Assembly (NCBI GenBank): GCA_940337035.1
Contig: OW679203.1
Coordinates: 78,693,061 to 78,757,060, forward strand
Direction of reading: 5' to 3'
Length of the DNA stretch: 64,000 nt
Origin: Agriotes lineatus
Taxonomy: Eukaryota; Arthropoda; Insecta; Coleoptera; Elateridae
Part shown: in pieces, positions 1 to 10,809 of the stretch
How positions within the stretch are numbered: position 1 is the stretch's first letter
How the letters are laid out: each line of letters begins with the position of its first letter
Made by a program: the position numbers and the translations under genes
The notes under the pieces: generated by a model
What the model saw: only the letters and a program-made list of their open reading frames with translations
Told to the model about the DNA's origin: nothing
Databases searched by the model: none

Positions 1-36
1 ATTTTTTAAGTTATTAAAAAACATAAGTAGACTTAC

Positions 37-176
37 AATTTTTTATACACCACGGGCATTACTTGATGTTTATAGCCATCGGGCGACTTAAAAACCTTCG
101 CACCAGAGGTCCTCGGAATTGTAATCTTGTCGCCCTCGAAGGGCATAGATATCTTCATAATGCCCTTGGTGCATAA
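37..176 (-). CDS. Candidate internal or terminal exon, unknown product
   Basis: On the minus strand a short block clearly richer in GC than its flanks is open for about 45 codons. It contains the run MPFEGDKITIPRTSGAKVF and then SPDGYKHQVMPVVYKK. A plausible splice acceptor (TTAG) lies just upstream at 177-178. A consensus donor GTAAGT starts at position 36, overlapping an in-frame TAA at 33-35. It could therefore be an internal exon, or a 41-codon ORF from the ATG at 158 to that stop. I do not recognise the family. The support is composition plus two splice-like signals only, so this could be chance. Any neighbouring exons on the low-coordinate side would lie outside the window. Confidence 0.3.
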
Positions 177-180
177 CTAA

Positions 181-1020
181 CTATAAAATTGCATCTACTT
201 TCTGCAGGGTGCCTATACAAATCTACGCTATAATACAATAAAGATCGCATAGATCGCGTACTTTATGCTGTGTAAAAGGACATCATTTAATTAGAAACAA
301 AAATATGTAATAACTAGATTAATAAATTTACTATTGAAAATTAAAAATTAAAGAAAGTCCGAACTTCTATACCCAAACATGTGCTAAAAGTTTATCAAAT
401 TGACTTGATATAAAGTGACAGTTGTATTCAATAAAAGGGCCTACTCTCTAATTCAATATTATATACTTATACAGTTTATGTATATCTTTCTCGCCCTTGG
501 CTCTCTTTGATTACACTTATTTTGAATCTTATGATACTATAAACAATAACTGTAGATAATAAAAGGCGTCTAATAAAGGGAAGACAACTACAAGTTTCCA
601 TACAACTACTTTAAAAAATCGTCGCTAAAGAGCAAACGGCAATTTTTATACAAGAAGGCAGACAATTTATTCATTAAAATAAAAACAAGGGATGACCACG
701 ATTTGCCTTTTGAGGCATACTATAAGTACTAACTTTATATTTTTTTCGAACAGCAGGAATTAGTCTACATATGAAGTTACAGTTATAATCAATTCTCAGA
801 TACCTAAATATAATTGCCATATCTTTCCCGTACTGAATGCTCTCTGTGGCAAGGCCCCTTCAAGCAGCTCACGGACATCGTATTCACTTCAAAAATGTCA
901 ACATTCGGGGACAGATTTTTGTCTGGGAAACTAAGCAGGTAAAAATGACCAAATTTTTAAGGAACAGATACTGAGTAGCATTGTATATAAAGGATTTTCA
1001 AAGCAACAATACCAGAGATG
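181..1020. other. AT-rich stretch without a recognisable gene
   Basis: No ORF of note, no repeat structure and no RNA gene were seen on either strand. The last ~150 bases run directly into the LINE relic and may contain its decayed upstream part. Confidence 0.5.
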
Positions 1021-1059
1021 TATAACGCGCCCTCAAAGTCAGTTCGCCCCTTACTCAGT

Positions 1060-2850
1060 TCCTACTCTACACGTCAAAAAAGCTGATGGAAAATTCCGAC
1101 TTAACAGTCAAGATTGCACTGTAGTCTTAGCAGAATACTTCACCAATCTACTCAACTCGGAAGAACTCAAGGAGAGACTTCACTTCAAACTCCCCTCTAT
1201 GCAAAACTCCGACTCTACTCCACCAGACGGGAAGGAAGTACGGGAGATCACCACAAACCTCAAGAACAATAAGGCTACAGGAGAAGACGGTATTATAGCT
1301 GAATTATGGAAACATGCAGACGAGCAGTCGATTCTCGCAAATATATGGGAAACTGAGACCTTACCAAAAGACTGGACCTCCGCTATTATACACCCCGTCC
1401 ACAAGAAGGGCAATAAGTTCAACCTCAACAATTATCGTGGCATCTCGCTCCTGTCCGTCACCTACAAGAGACTCTCCCGTGCCCTCTTAACTAGAATAGA
1501 GTTCTAGCTAAATGCCCTCCTAGGTGAATATCAGGCAGTATTCCGAAAAACAAGGTCCTGCACAGAACAAATAATAAACCTCAAATTCACTCTTTCCTAC
1601 AAGCAAAGTGGAGGGCAACCATGTGTAGCCATCCTAGTGGACTTTCAAAAGGCTTATAACTCCGTCGATCGACAATCTCTTATCCAAACTCTCGGAGAAC
1701 TGGGCCTGGACGACAATGCCCCTAACCTAGTCAAGGCCACCCTGACGAATACCAACTCCAAAGTCAAGTTCCTAAGTGAACTTTCTGGAAGCTTTCAGAT
1801 CACAACTGGCGTAAGACAAGGAGATGAACTTTTATGCATCCTCTTCAGTTGCATTCTAGAGAAAGTCATCAAAGAATGGACTGCAATCTTATCTTCCAAT
1901 CCGGGACTACAGATAGGCTGCAAGAGAGATAATCTCAATATCCACCGTTTAGCCTTCGCAGATGATCTCGCCTTCCTGTCCACCAACAAAGAGGAAGCTA
2001 CATACCAACTTCAAAGCCTACACCACATCGCAGCCAAAGTAGGTCTGAAGATTAACATCCAGAAGAACCAGTACGTCACCAGCATTCGTGACGCACTCAC
2101 TCCGATCCTTCTTGGCAGCCCAAGTACACCAAGTCAAAGCTTTCAAGTACGTAGGAGAGAGGATTACCCCGAATGGCAACAAGAATCTGGGTCTAGACAA
2201 CCAATGTTCCAAGTTCGAAAGAGCTTACCACTCGTGTCGAAGTATATACAGTTGTAAGTCCCTCTCCGGAACCTCAAGCTTGAACAGTACAGCTCCGTAG
2301 TAAGACCCTCAGTGTTGTATGCCGAATGCCTTAACATGGACAAGAAAGGACCGCTCGGAAAGCTAGAGCTAAAAGACCGGAGAGTTATGAGGAGAATACT
2401 GGGTCCAATCCGAGAAGAAGACGTAAGCTATAGGACCAGGCACAATAATGAACTGTACCGGTGACATCACAATCGCTATAAGAGAGAGACGATTAGTCTT
2501 TTACGGGAATTTAGCAAGGATGAATCAACAAGAAATCACTAGCAGCATCTTCAGTACTACCAGTACAGGGAAAGAACAGGGGGCCAAGTGGATGACCACA
2601 GTCCGCAAGGACCTCGGCTAATTGGGAATCCCTCAAGATGCAATACATGACAGAGAAGGGTTCAGGAATACCATCCGAAAAGCAGTTTTCCCACAGCCCC
2701 TAACAGTTAAATGTCCCAATGGAACTGGTAGACCCACATGGCCAGATGAAAGAACGTTGGAACAAAGTGAGAGTACGAGCACGTCATAATCTCTGGAGAG
2801 GATGTCGACCAGAAAGGGTGCAGAGGAGGAAGCTGCTCCTGCCAGAGAGC
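1060..2850 (+). mobile_element. Decayed non-LTR retrotransposon (LINE) reverse transcriptase
   Basis: This is the reverse transcriptase half of a LINE, broken by stops and at least one frameshift. In order: a linker with NNKATGEDGI (about 1265-1297), the KKGN..NLNNYRGISLLSVTYK block ending in a stop near 1507, then a 206-codon ORF (1637-2257). That ORF has VDFQKAYNSVDR, the TGVRQGDELLCILFS block and an intact FADD catalytic motif at 1955-1966. The frame shifts near 2145, where the FKYVGE..PNGN block continues in another frame. The C-terminal thumb (VRPSVLYAECLNM, then RRILGPI) follows at about 2295-2410. The tail with RTGRPTW-type residues and DER sits near 2725-2755. An element able to move would need an unbroken ORF with an endonuclease, which is not visible upstream. 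The fold and motifs are certain; the clade (RTE/CR1-like) is not. Confidence 0.85.
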
Positions 2851-2920
2851 AGGGCTGAAATGCTCTGCTCTCTGCAAAGTGTCTCAGTGGAAGACCTGCC
2901 TGAATACTCCTCCCTTAGCT

Positions 2921-3064
2921 ATGGCTGAGTCGGATGAAGAAGACGACGTCGACGACGCTTTACCACTAGTATCTAGTAGTAGATCTAATCCGACAATAGA
3001 GGAGTCTTCGGAGCCCCAAAAAAAGCCGTCTGACGAACACGACTGTCTCGCTAAGTGCGTAAAG
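2921..3064 (+). CDS. Candidate first coding exon, acidic N-terminus
   Basis: From an ATG at 2921 there are 48 codons without a stop, ending exactly at a donor-like AAAG|GTAAGC (GT at 3065-3066), phase 0. The peptide starts MAESDEEDDVDDALPLVSSS, continues with a Ser/Glu/Pro-rich segment and ends CLAKCVK. Low-complexity acidic N-termini are common in nuclear proteins, but no domain is visible and I do not recognise it. It lies just past the LINE tail, so it could be host DNA or the 5' part of an unrecognised transposon gene. No next exon was found in the window. Confidence 0.33.
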
Positions 3065-3310
3065 GTAAGCATAATATTACATACCAACTTCTTCCTTGTA
3101 ATTTATTATAAAATTGAGCTGAGGTCCCGCCATCACTTCACGTTCAACATTTCACGTCCCAGGTCCCCCAACCTATCAAAATAATTTTTATACAATTTTG
3201 ATAACTTTATACCTTATTATTAACTGTACTCAATTTAATTTTGCATGATATGAATTTTTTTCCACTGAGTTATGTCTTTATTATCCTTTACAAAAATCCT
3301 GCAATTCGTC

Positions 3311-3982
3311 AGGCTATATTTCTTTAAAAATCCGCTTTCCTTAATTTTTCGTTTTTTCCTGATAACAAGGGAATTATTGGTCCTACAGGATTACACTTGT
3401 GCTTAAATTAAAGCTAAATAACTGCTATATAATTTTATTTCCTCGTAGGATGAGTATTTTAACCGATACTCTACTCGGAAGACGGATAAAACTACCATTT
3501 TGAACTTTTTGGGAAAAATGGCCAATTTTTGAAGTGCTGTATCTCGGGACGTATTGGACTTAGGAAGCTGCTGTCACGCTCAAATTGTAGCAAATTTAGG
3601 CGAACACTGTATATAACAATAAATCAAATTTATAAATGTAATGTCATTTTTGTAACATTCTATAGGTAACTGTGAAATATTAATAACAGAAGCTCCATTT
3701 CTTGAAAAATCCGTTTTCTTTAATTTATCGTTTTTTCCTGATAACAAGGGAGCTATTGGTCCTATAGGGTTCCACTTATACTCAAATTAAAGCTAAGTAA
3801 CTGCTCTACAACTTCATTCCCCCATGACTTTCCTTGTAGGATAAGTATTTTAACCAATATTCTGCTCGGAAGATGGCTAAAACTACAATGTCGAACTTTT
3901 TAAAACAATAGCCAATCTTTGAAGCGCTGTATCTTGGGACGTATTGAACCTACGAAGCTGCTGTCACACACAAATTGTAGAA
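3311..3982 (+). repeat. Imperfect tandem duplication, two copies of ~285 bp
   Basis: Copy 1 (about 3311-3592) and copy 2 (about 3690-3982) share long near-identical blocks, including CGTTTTTTCCTGATAACAAG, TATTGGTCCTA, the TCGGAAGA..GGCTAAAACTAC region and GGGACGTATTG. They are in the same orientation about 380 bp apart, with unique spacer between. No ORF is kept in either copy. It could be two members of one dispersed repeat or a local duplication. Confidence 0.8.
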
Positions 3983-4099
3983 AATATTTGGTATCTGTTC
4001 TAACAACATCCCAAAAAATCAGAACTGTGCAATTTTTTGCGACCTAACGCGATTTTTGTGTCTACGGTGACTGGCCTATAATAGCTACTACCTACTTGA

Positions 4100-4500
4100 A
4101 AAAAGTTTGTGTATTTGCCTAATGCTATGTTTTTTTGGAGGTCCAGTTGTCTGGAAATATACCTGTACTTTCTGCTGTTGTAGATCCATCTGTATAGACG
4201 GATATGATTGTTCAGATGTAGTTTCAGGAGTCGGGACGGTGAAGTGCTTCTTAAAAATTACTTTAAGCAAGAGTCTACCACTGCTCCCTGTAGAAACGTC
4301 CTATGGAGGCTATGTTAATGTCTCTCTCCAGTGCCTCTATTGTTCTAGAAACCTTTCACCTGCAGTCCTAGAGTCACCCTGAGGGGCACCGCCTCCACAT
4401 AAGGATCTAGTAGAAGACGACTCAGAGTAATCTCCAAAACTGCAGTTGGGGTGGAATGTATAACACCCGTAATACTAAGACAAACTAGTCGCGGATTAGC
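4100..4500 (-). pseudogene. LINE relic: RT C-terminal region plus RNase H start
   Basis: Read on the minus strand, 4500-4380 gives LVCLSITGVIHSTPTAVLEI, the region of I/R1/jockey-type ORF2 proteins between the RT thumb and RNase H (family form CLGITGA.RTTPTAALE). Further on, near 4200-4150, the frame VYTDGSTTAESTGIF appears; YTDGS is the first catalytic block of RNase H. Stops and frameshifts separate the parts, so this is dead. A LINE with RNase H belongs to a different clade from most of the other relics in the window. Confidence 0.65.
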
Positions 4501-4639
4501 AGACTAGCCCTCCATAGCAACGTATTCATCTAATGATGGCAGTGCACAGCTACACGACAGGCTTTGGTCAAGGTTCTCATAGTCTGCCTATCGCGCGGTG
4601 ACATTGCCAAGAGACCACGCTTGCTTGTTCAATTTTTCA

Positions 4640-5270
4640 ATTCTGTAGTGTTTAACTAGACAACAGATGTTCTTCCACAAGACGGTGCGCCCCCTCACAA
4701 TGACCGAATAGTTATAGAATGGTTAAATACTATTTCAATGTAGATGGATTGGTCGGTTTGGCCCTGTGAAATGATTGCCAAGGAGTCTCGACTTTAATCC
4801 GCTAGATTTCTTTTTATGTTTATTTTAACAGCTGGTTTACCGCGAGGTAATTAACACAATGGAATAGTTGCAGCAAAGAATTTTCGAGGCTGTTAATGAA
4901 ATTCGTGAAAACCATAATATTCAGCAAGAGTATGAATCGCTAGTACGACGGTGCCATGCCATGACATGCTTGTATTGCGGCTGCAGTAGAGCATTTTGAA
5001 CATTTAATATCGTTTTTTATTTTTTGTAATTGTTGTTCTAATTTTGTTGTTAATTTTGTGTTTATTATAATGTATTTTCAAATTAATCGGATAATTATTT
5101 TCACGTTATAGTCACAAAGATCAATAAAAATATTTTATTAACATATTGTATCGTTTTAGAGGGGTGTTCTGATACTAAGGTGTTTTAAGTCAATGGCTTT
5201 GTTTTAGCCTAAATAAACTTTGGTAAAATTTTTGACACCTAATTATGACTCACCCTGCATATTAATATAG
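4640..5270 (+). pseudogene. IS630-Tc1-mariner-type transposase relic
   Basis: The 3' half of a DDE transposase. A frame at 4675-4725 reads PQDGAPPHNDRIVIEWLN, whose Asp (codon 4681-4683) is the second catalytic Asp of the DDE/D triad. After a frameshift come RWIGRFGPV, then SLDFNPLDFF with the third acidic position, then REVINTME..QQRIFEAVNEIREN and YESLVRRCHAM near 4960. Several stops interrupt it. About 250 bp further, at 5246-5262, the sequence ends with ACTCACCCTG, the usual shape of a mariner-type terminal repeat, so the 3' end of the element is probably preserved. No matching left end was found. Confidence 0.8.
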
Positions 5271-5334
5271 TTTAGAAGCAATCGTGCCCTTGTCCTGCTT
5301 CTGCCGTATCCAATTTAGGCTTGCTACCTGTTCA

Positions 5335-5620
5335 GTTACGTACCGAGCTCTGTAGAGTAGTGACGTCTGCTTAATATTCGGGAGGTCGCGGGTTCGATTC
5401 CCGTGGCCATCTGCTCTGATTCAGGTTTTTAGGTAGTTTTCCTGAGTCAGTAGAGTACCTTCTTTAAGGCGAATGCCGGTATAGTACTTCTCCATCTTTC
5501 CTGACATCTCTTCCATTCTCCACCCTTCCTTTCTCTCGCCCATCCTTTAATTGCTGTTCTTGGCTGAAGAAGGACGCAAGGTCCCTATAGCAGCCCGCCC
5601 CCAGTTGGGGGAATTGAACC
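5335..5620 (+). mobile_element. tRNA-derived SINE-like element
   Basis: A pol III promoter-like head has an A-box-like GAGCTCTGTAGAGTAGTG near 5345-5362 and a near-perfect B box GGTTCGATTCC at about 5390-5400. The non-tRNA body that follows has the shape of an insect tRNA-SINE: a Phe-rich GATTCAGGTTTTTAGGTAG segment and GGCGAATGCCGGTATAG. It does not fold into a proper cloverleaf, so it is not a tRNA gene. The 3' limit is uncertain and there is no clear tail. Confidence 0.6.
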
Positions 5621-5769
5621 CTGAACCTTTACCTTTTTTCAATTACGTCTTCGGTCCACGGACCTTTCCATATTTATTTGCGTTACTCGCAGTTGTCCTA
5701 GGTTACTTTCTGTTAGAGCTTATGACTCAGATACGCCAGTCAAGATGGGAAGGATGTATTGGTTAAAGA

Positions 5770-6255
5770 TTCTCCTTTTAAGCTGCTGTGCAAAGCTGCC
5801 TTACATTTTTCAGCTTGCCAAGTTCTGTCGCACCCAACTTTATTCTCCTGTCTATTTCTGACTTTGGCCACTTTTCCAACTATTAACACCAGCTGTCGCT
5901 GTTTCTTACAATGTTTAGGTATTTAAATTAAAATTAGCTACGCTGCTTTCCACTCTCAATTTCAAAAGTAAATTCTGTTGTCAAACTGACAGCAAAGCAG
6001 ATATGAATATAAATCTCCAACGTATTGCTATTGTGAAATGATTTTATGAAGCGTAAGTAGGTCATTCTACCGCAATGGCGATACAAATAGTGTAATTTCG
6101 TTGGTGTCAAACTTACGCGAAACGACCACCACCAGCTCATAGTAGCATAATTACAATTGTTGCTACACATGAACTAATTTCAGTAGTCCACTTGGATTCT
6201 GCGTTGTTGCCAGTATTTTAATTTAATTTTTCTTTAATAAAGCGCCATCTCTTGA
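5770..6255. other. No gene seen
   Basis: Unique-looking AT-rich sequence between the SINE and a LINE relic. A 78-codon minus ORF (5934-6170) has no recognisable domain. Confidence 0.45.
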
Positions 6256-6259
6256 CCGC

Positions 6260-6785
6260 CGCAGGAAAAGTGGCTGGAATTTTTCGAGCCCCTCTGTATT
6301 TCGTTCCTATTTGAATAATTTCTGTCTTCTCTATTCGATATTGTTTTTGCGTTGATGATGTTGGTTTTAAGCTACACATGATTTATTCCGTTGTATAATT
6401 TTAAGATCCCTCTAAATCTTCCATGGTTTTCGCCAATAGAACGATGACGTCAGCTAATCGTAGATTCGCGAGTTTCTCTCCATTTATGTTAATACCTTCA
6501 TCTTTCTATTGAAAAGTTATAAAGAGATCTTCTAGTAGGTTAGTGAAAAGCATAGGATATAGTAGGTCGCTTTGCATAAGTCCATGTGATGCATTGATAA
6601 GTTCTGTGTCTTGAAATAGTCTGGCTATGATGTTCGCCTCTTGTAGATATTTGTTATAGATTGTATGTATCGGTAGAGCTTAATGGTTATCCCGTTAGTA
6701 ACGATTTTAGTGAACAGCTTGGAAATATGTGATATCAACGAAATTGTGCGATTGTTTTTTAGTTTTTGCTTCTCTCCGTTTTTAG
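6260..6785 (-). pseudogene. RTE-like LINE reverse transcriptase relic
   Basis: On the minus strand, from high to low coordinates: PIFKNGEKQKLKNNRTISL and HISKLFTKIVTN (RT block 2a), then LYPMLFTNLLEDLF after a GLMQSD block, then GININGEKLANLRLADVIVLLAKTMEDLE. The last is the RTE/BovB-like palm, where FADD has become LADV, so the second catalytic Asp is lost. Several stops and shifts. The relic's 5' side stops at the end of the TIR element that starts at 6786, which suggests that element landed in or beside it. Confidence 0.8.
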
Positions 6786-8185
6786 ACAGGGTGTACCATA
6801 ACTTATGGGCCATAGAACAATTGGAGATAATAGACATAACAATTGTTATTTTGAGCCAAAATTTCCTACGTAAAATGTTAGAGGTTAAAGAGATACAGGG
6901 TGTGAAAGTTAATTTTAAGCCGTTTCCCAGATTTTAGCATTTGAATGTTCCATTGCACATTCTTTCGATGGCTGAAAAATATTTAATTCACAAAGTGTGC
7001 CTTGAGTGTTCACAAACCAGTCATTGTTCTCCAGCTTTTCCTGTCAAAAGTAATAAAAACAAGTGTTTGCAATATCCAAATACTTTTCAATTAAAAATGG
7101 CCCGGCTTCATAAGTTTTATAACCGTGATTTACTGGTTTGTCAACATTTAAGGCAGACGTTGTGAATTAAATATTTTTCAGCCATCGACAGAATATGCAA
7201 GGGAACATTCAAATGTGAAAATCTGGGAAACGGCTTCAAAATTAACTATAGAACTACAGAATAATAATACAGGAATTACTATTCGCAGATGGTATGGTGT
7301 TAGTACCAGAATCAGCGGATAAACTACAAAAAAATGTTAACATTTACCATCGCGAACTCAGAAAAATAAATATGGAAATAAACATAGAAAAAACAAAAAT
7401 TATGGTTATTGCATGGAAGGACTCATACCACAATATCAATATAGAAAGGCAAGTACTAGAACAGGTAACAAGTTTCAAATATTTGGGTACAATAATAGAA
7501 AACAAGGGGGAAATAGACAGTGAAATATTGGAAAGAATAGAAAAGGCGGGAAAAATATATAATACACTAAAAAACACGTTCCTTGGGAAAAAAGAAATCC
7601 CGGAACAAATAAAATCGGAAGTGTATAAAAAAGTGGTAAGACCTTCTTTAATCAAAGGCAGCGAATCTTGGACAATCAACAGAAGAAATGAGAGTAAAAT
7701 TACCGCAATGGAGATGAGATGTGTAAGAACAATTAAAGGAATCACAAGCTTGGATAAAGTGAGAAATGAAAGTATAACGCAACAATTGAAAGTGAAACCT
7801 ATAAAGAAACTGATAGAAGAGAGGCAATTTGGATGGATGGAGCACCTTCTCCGAATGGATGAGGATAGCAAAAAGAGTATATAAAGCAAAAACGGGGTGA
7901 AATAACAAAATAGACCAAGAAGGAAATGGAGGAACAGGTGCAGAAGGCAGCGGAAATCAGAGACATACAGTAGATAGAATTAAGGAACCTGACAAGAGAT
8001 AGAAATGCATGGAATAAAATAATCAATAAAAGTTAAAATTAAGGTTTATTAGATAATATATCATATTGTAGTATGGTAATTTGGTTATAATGCGACACCT
8101 AACGGTAAAAGGATTTCAGTTTAAATAAATAAATAAATAAATACCTCCAATTGCTCTATGGTCCATAAGTTATGGGACACCCTGT
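6786..8185. mobile_element. Nested TIR element with LINE insert
   Basis: The ends form an inverted repeat of about 41 bp: 6786-6826 begins ACAGGGTGTACCATAACTTA, and 8144-8185 ends with the inverse, with four or five mismatches. ACAGGGTGT termini are typical of Tc1/mariner-type MITEs. A second ACAGGGTGT starts at 6896 and opens an inner palindrome whose arms (6902-6993 and 7162-7250, about 90 bp, near-identical) close on a loop of about 170 bp. The right flank of the inner element is replaced by a LINE 3' part (7251-8142). The picture is MITE in MITE, then LINE. No transposase is present. Confidence 0.75.
7251..8142 (+). pseudogene. 5'-truncated LINE, RT palm to 3' tail
   Basis: A 196-codon open frame (7294-7884) follows LLFADGMVLVPES. 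The FADD motif has become FADG, so catalysis is lost. Downstream blocks are normal for the RT thumb and C-terminal region: MNIEINIEKTK-like, FKYLGTIIENKGEI, SEILERI, YKKVVRPSLIKGSESWTI, RRNESKITAMEMRCVRTIKG and FGWMEHLLRMDE. A frame at 7900-8030 adds a further RPRRKW-type tail. The 3' end is a short (TAAA)n run at 8121-8142, the tail expected of target-primed reverse transcription. The long open frame suggests a comparatively recent copy. Confidence 0.85.
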
Positions 8186-8189
8186 ATAC

Positions 8190-10265
8190 TACGATGATAG
8201 CTAAAAAGGGGGAGAAGCAATAGTTAGTAATTTAATACATGGAAAACAAGAAGTGAAAACAGGATGAAAGTTAGTTAAAAGAAAATACTCCCCGAGTGGA
8301 AATTCATACTTTCTAGGGAAGAATCCTCATGGAATACAAAATACGGGGGGGGGGGGGGCAGTTCTGTGTTTCGAAGAAAAGAAAGGAGGCTAGAAGTTCT
8401 AGTAACAATATGCCGGATGGATCTCAAAGAAGACGGATACGCAAAGGAAAATAAGCACGTGGTACGTTCAGGGAATCAGTAAGAAAAATGATGAAGTTAT
8501 GAAAAATTGGCCAGATATAAAACGAACATAGCCATACTTACAGAAATTAAAAGAAAAGGGGGAACAGACGAAAAACACGGATATATCTGCATATAGTGGG
8601 GTTCCAAAGAAATAAAAGTGAAATGATGATAGCGATTAAGAAGAAATATAAAAGTTTTCGGACTGTATACACGATAGGATAATTAAATTGAATATTAATT
8701 TGAAAGGCCATGATGTTATAATAGTTGATGTTGATATTTACGTCCCAAATGACGATGTTAAGGATGAAGTAAAATCTAAGTTTCATATAAATATAATAAA
8801 ATGCTAGAAGATATTAAGTAATTGGAAAGAGATTTCAATTTTAGACGATTTTAATGGTAAGACCGCACGAAAGATCAACCAACATAAAGATATCAATAAA
8901 TATACATGGGAAAGGAGAAGCCAGCAACAAAGATCTATAATTGATTACTAATAGAAGAGCAAAATGCTAAAATATTAATCAAAGATGTAAAAGTAAGAAT
9001 GTGGGATACCGGATGTGGGACGGACCATTCGCTACTCGAGACAAGAGTGTATTTCCCCCTATAAAGGAGCAAAAAAAGTAGAGCATGAAGAAACAAGTAA
9101 ACTAGCTACAATTCAAGAAGGGACTGGGAATGTAATGTACGAGGGTGTAAAATAGTGAATCTCCAAGAGAAGCTTTTGGCGAGAAACTTATATCTATAAA
9201 TCACAGTAATCAACAATAGAACATTGAAGAGCTAGTTAAGAATAAGAAGTAGGCATACTTAAAATGGTTAACTACAAAATATAATAATGATAGAATAAAG
9301 TATTGCCGATACATAAGGGAAGTACAAAAAGAAGTTAATTTAGCTTGGAAAAAACACCTGTAGAGAAGTAAATAGGTGCGCAGGTAACACAAGAGCCGAT
9401 AAATCATGGAATATCATGAAAGCTTTAAGAACACAAGAGAAAAATAAAAGAGGCTTTAACTTAATTAAAATGAATACGTCGAAGAATGATTACAAGCAAT
9501 TATTAACGGAACATAGATAGTAATTCCAGAAAGAAGTAGAATGTAAAGAAGACGGCAATTCACCCCATAATAACAGAACTGAGGAACCACTAGTTCAAGA
9601 TGCTTTAAAAATGATGAAAAATAGTAAAGCACCAGCTACATGCTAAGGAAGCTAATAAAACAATATAGATTTGGGGCTTGGCTTGAAAAAGACAATATCT
9701 GGTAATAGGTGAAGAAGGAAGAGAATTGCAATTAGAAATCGGCCATATCAAGAACTGCAACCCATTGAAGTACTTAGAAATTACTATTGCAAATAATGGA
9801 AAGCGTAATGAGGATATTCGTAACAAGATTGGACAGGACAAACGAGTAATTAAGCAATTGAATCCTGTGCTATGCAACAACAACATTACAAAGTAAACCA
9901 AGACAATCATATATAAAACAATACTTGAAAGCATAAGTATGTATGGCTCTGAAACGTGGAAGTTAAGCAAAGAGATAAATCTAAACTTATATTCCTAGAA
10001 ATGGATTTTTGGAGAAATTAAAGAAAAAATGGTAGTTGAAGGAATAGTTGTTGATACCATAGAAAGAAAATGGTTGACCTCGTACGGACACCTCCAGTGC
10101 ATGATGAATAAAGATGGTCCAAAAAGATTTGGAACTGGATTCCCCAAGGAAGAATAAAACGTGGACGACCTCATCTTAGCTGGAAAGACGGAGTGCGAGA
10201 AGTCATGAATGATTGGAAACTAGAAACCGAGAAATGGCGTCAGTCGTAATAAACTCGCCATATAC
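8190..10265 (+). pseudogene. LINE relic: endonuclease, linker and C-terminus, RT core deleted
   Basis: Stops and shifts are frequent but the order of an ORF2 protein is clear. About 8700-8960 holds an APE-type endonuclease: IYVPNDD, then a degraded GDFNGKTA block (DDFNGKT), then DINKYTWERRS and RSIIDY. GTDHSLLE near 9020 is the terminal (G/S)(S/T)DH motif. The linker YCRYIREVQKEVNLAWKKHL lies near 9300-9360 and MMKNSKAPA near 9610-9645. The sequence then jumps to a C-terminal segment (PLKYLEITIANNGKRNEDI, then SMYGSETWKL, then VVDTIERKWLTSYGHLQ) up to about 10250. The whole palm with FADD is missing, so a deletion near 9650 removed the RT core. Confidence 0.8.
8345..8358 (+). repeat. Poly-G run of 14
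   Basis: Fourteen consecutive G within the LINE relic. It may be a slippage product and a sequencing-error hotspot. Confidence 0.95.
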
Positions 10266-10279
10266 ATAAGATGATAGCT

Positions 10280-10800
10280 TTGTAATTTTCAATATAATGG
10301 TATTTCTTTGTGCTTGATACACTAGTTAAAGAGCATTGTCAGGATTTTCTAATGGTTGTCTGCACCTGATTTCACCATCTTTATAAAGATTCCGTCAGGT
10401 GTTGAGGTGGTGCTCTTATATCTTTAGAATGTTTCTACTTTTAGATGAATAGAGTGCCTGGTAAAACTTTTCCACATATTTTATAATTTGTTTCGTGTCC
10501 TCTATAATTTCCCGTTTTTCGCCCTTCAATTGTTTCCTGGATTATGTTGTTGTTTTCTCGGTCTAGATCCTGTCTTATCATCTGCCTTATTTCCTTGTTC
10601 GTCTCTTTTAAGGCTTCTTTAGTTAAACTGTTTCTTTGTTGATTCGTTTCTCAGTGGGATCTTTGGTCTTGAAAATGGTGACTGGATTTACAGAGTTGTG
10701 AAACATAAACGAATTTCATCAGTAGTTGCTTGCAATTGCTTTGCTTAAAATTTCTTGCAGATGTGCCAATTTCTGTTCTGTTCTGTTAATTTCCTTACAG
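10280..10800 (-). pseudogene. LINE relic, linker region before RT
   Basis: On the minus strand, frames read KQLKGEKREIIEDTKQIIKYVEKFYQ followed by EHHLNT..LYKDGEIRCRQPLENPDNAL. This resembles the region of LINE ORF2 where the host-factor linker leads to the first RT block (EKFYQKLYSS, then EEIEEALKKMKNGKAPG). It is heavily decayed and abuts the 3' end of the plus-strand relic. Confidence 0.5.
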
Positions 10801-10809
10801 CAACAGGTA

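Noticed and set aside
5340..5410. tRNA gene
   Set aside because: B box near perfect, but no cloverleaf and a SINE body follows.
7344..7889. 181-codon minus ORF
   Set aside because: Antisense shadow of the LINE frame at 7294-7884.
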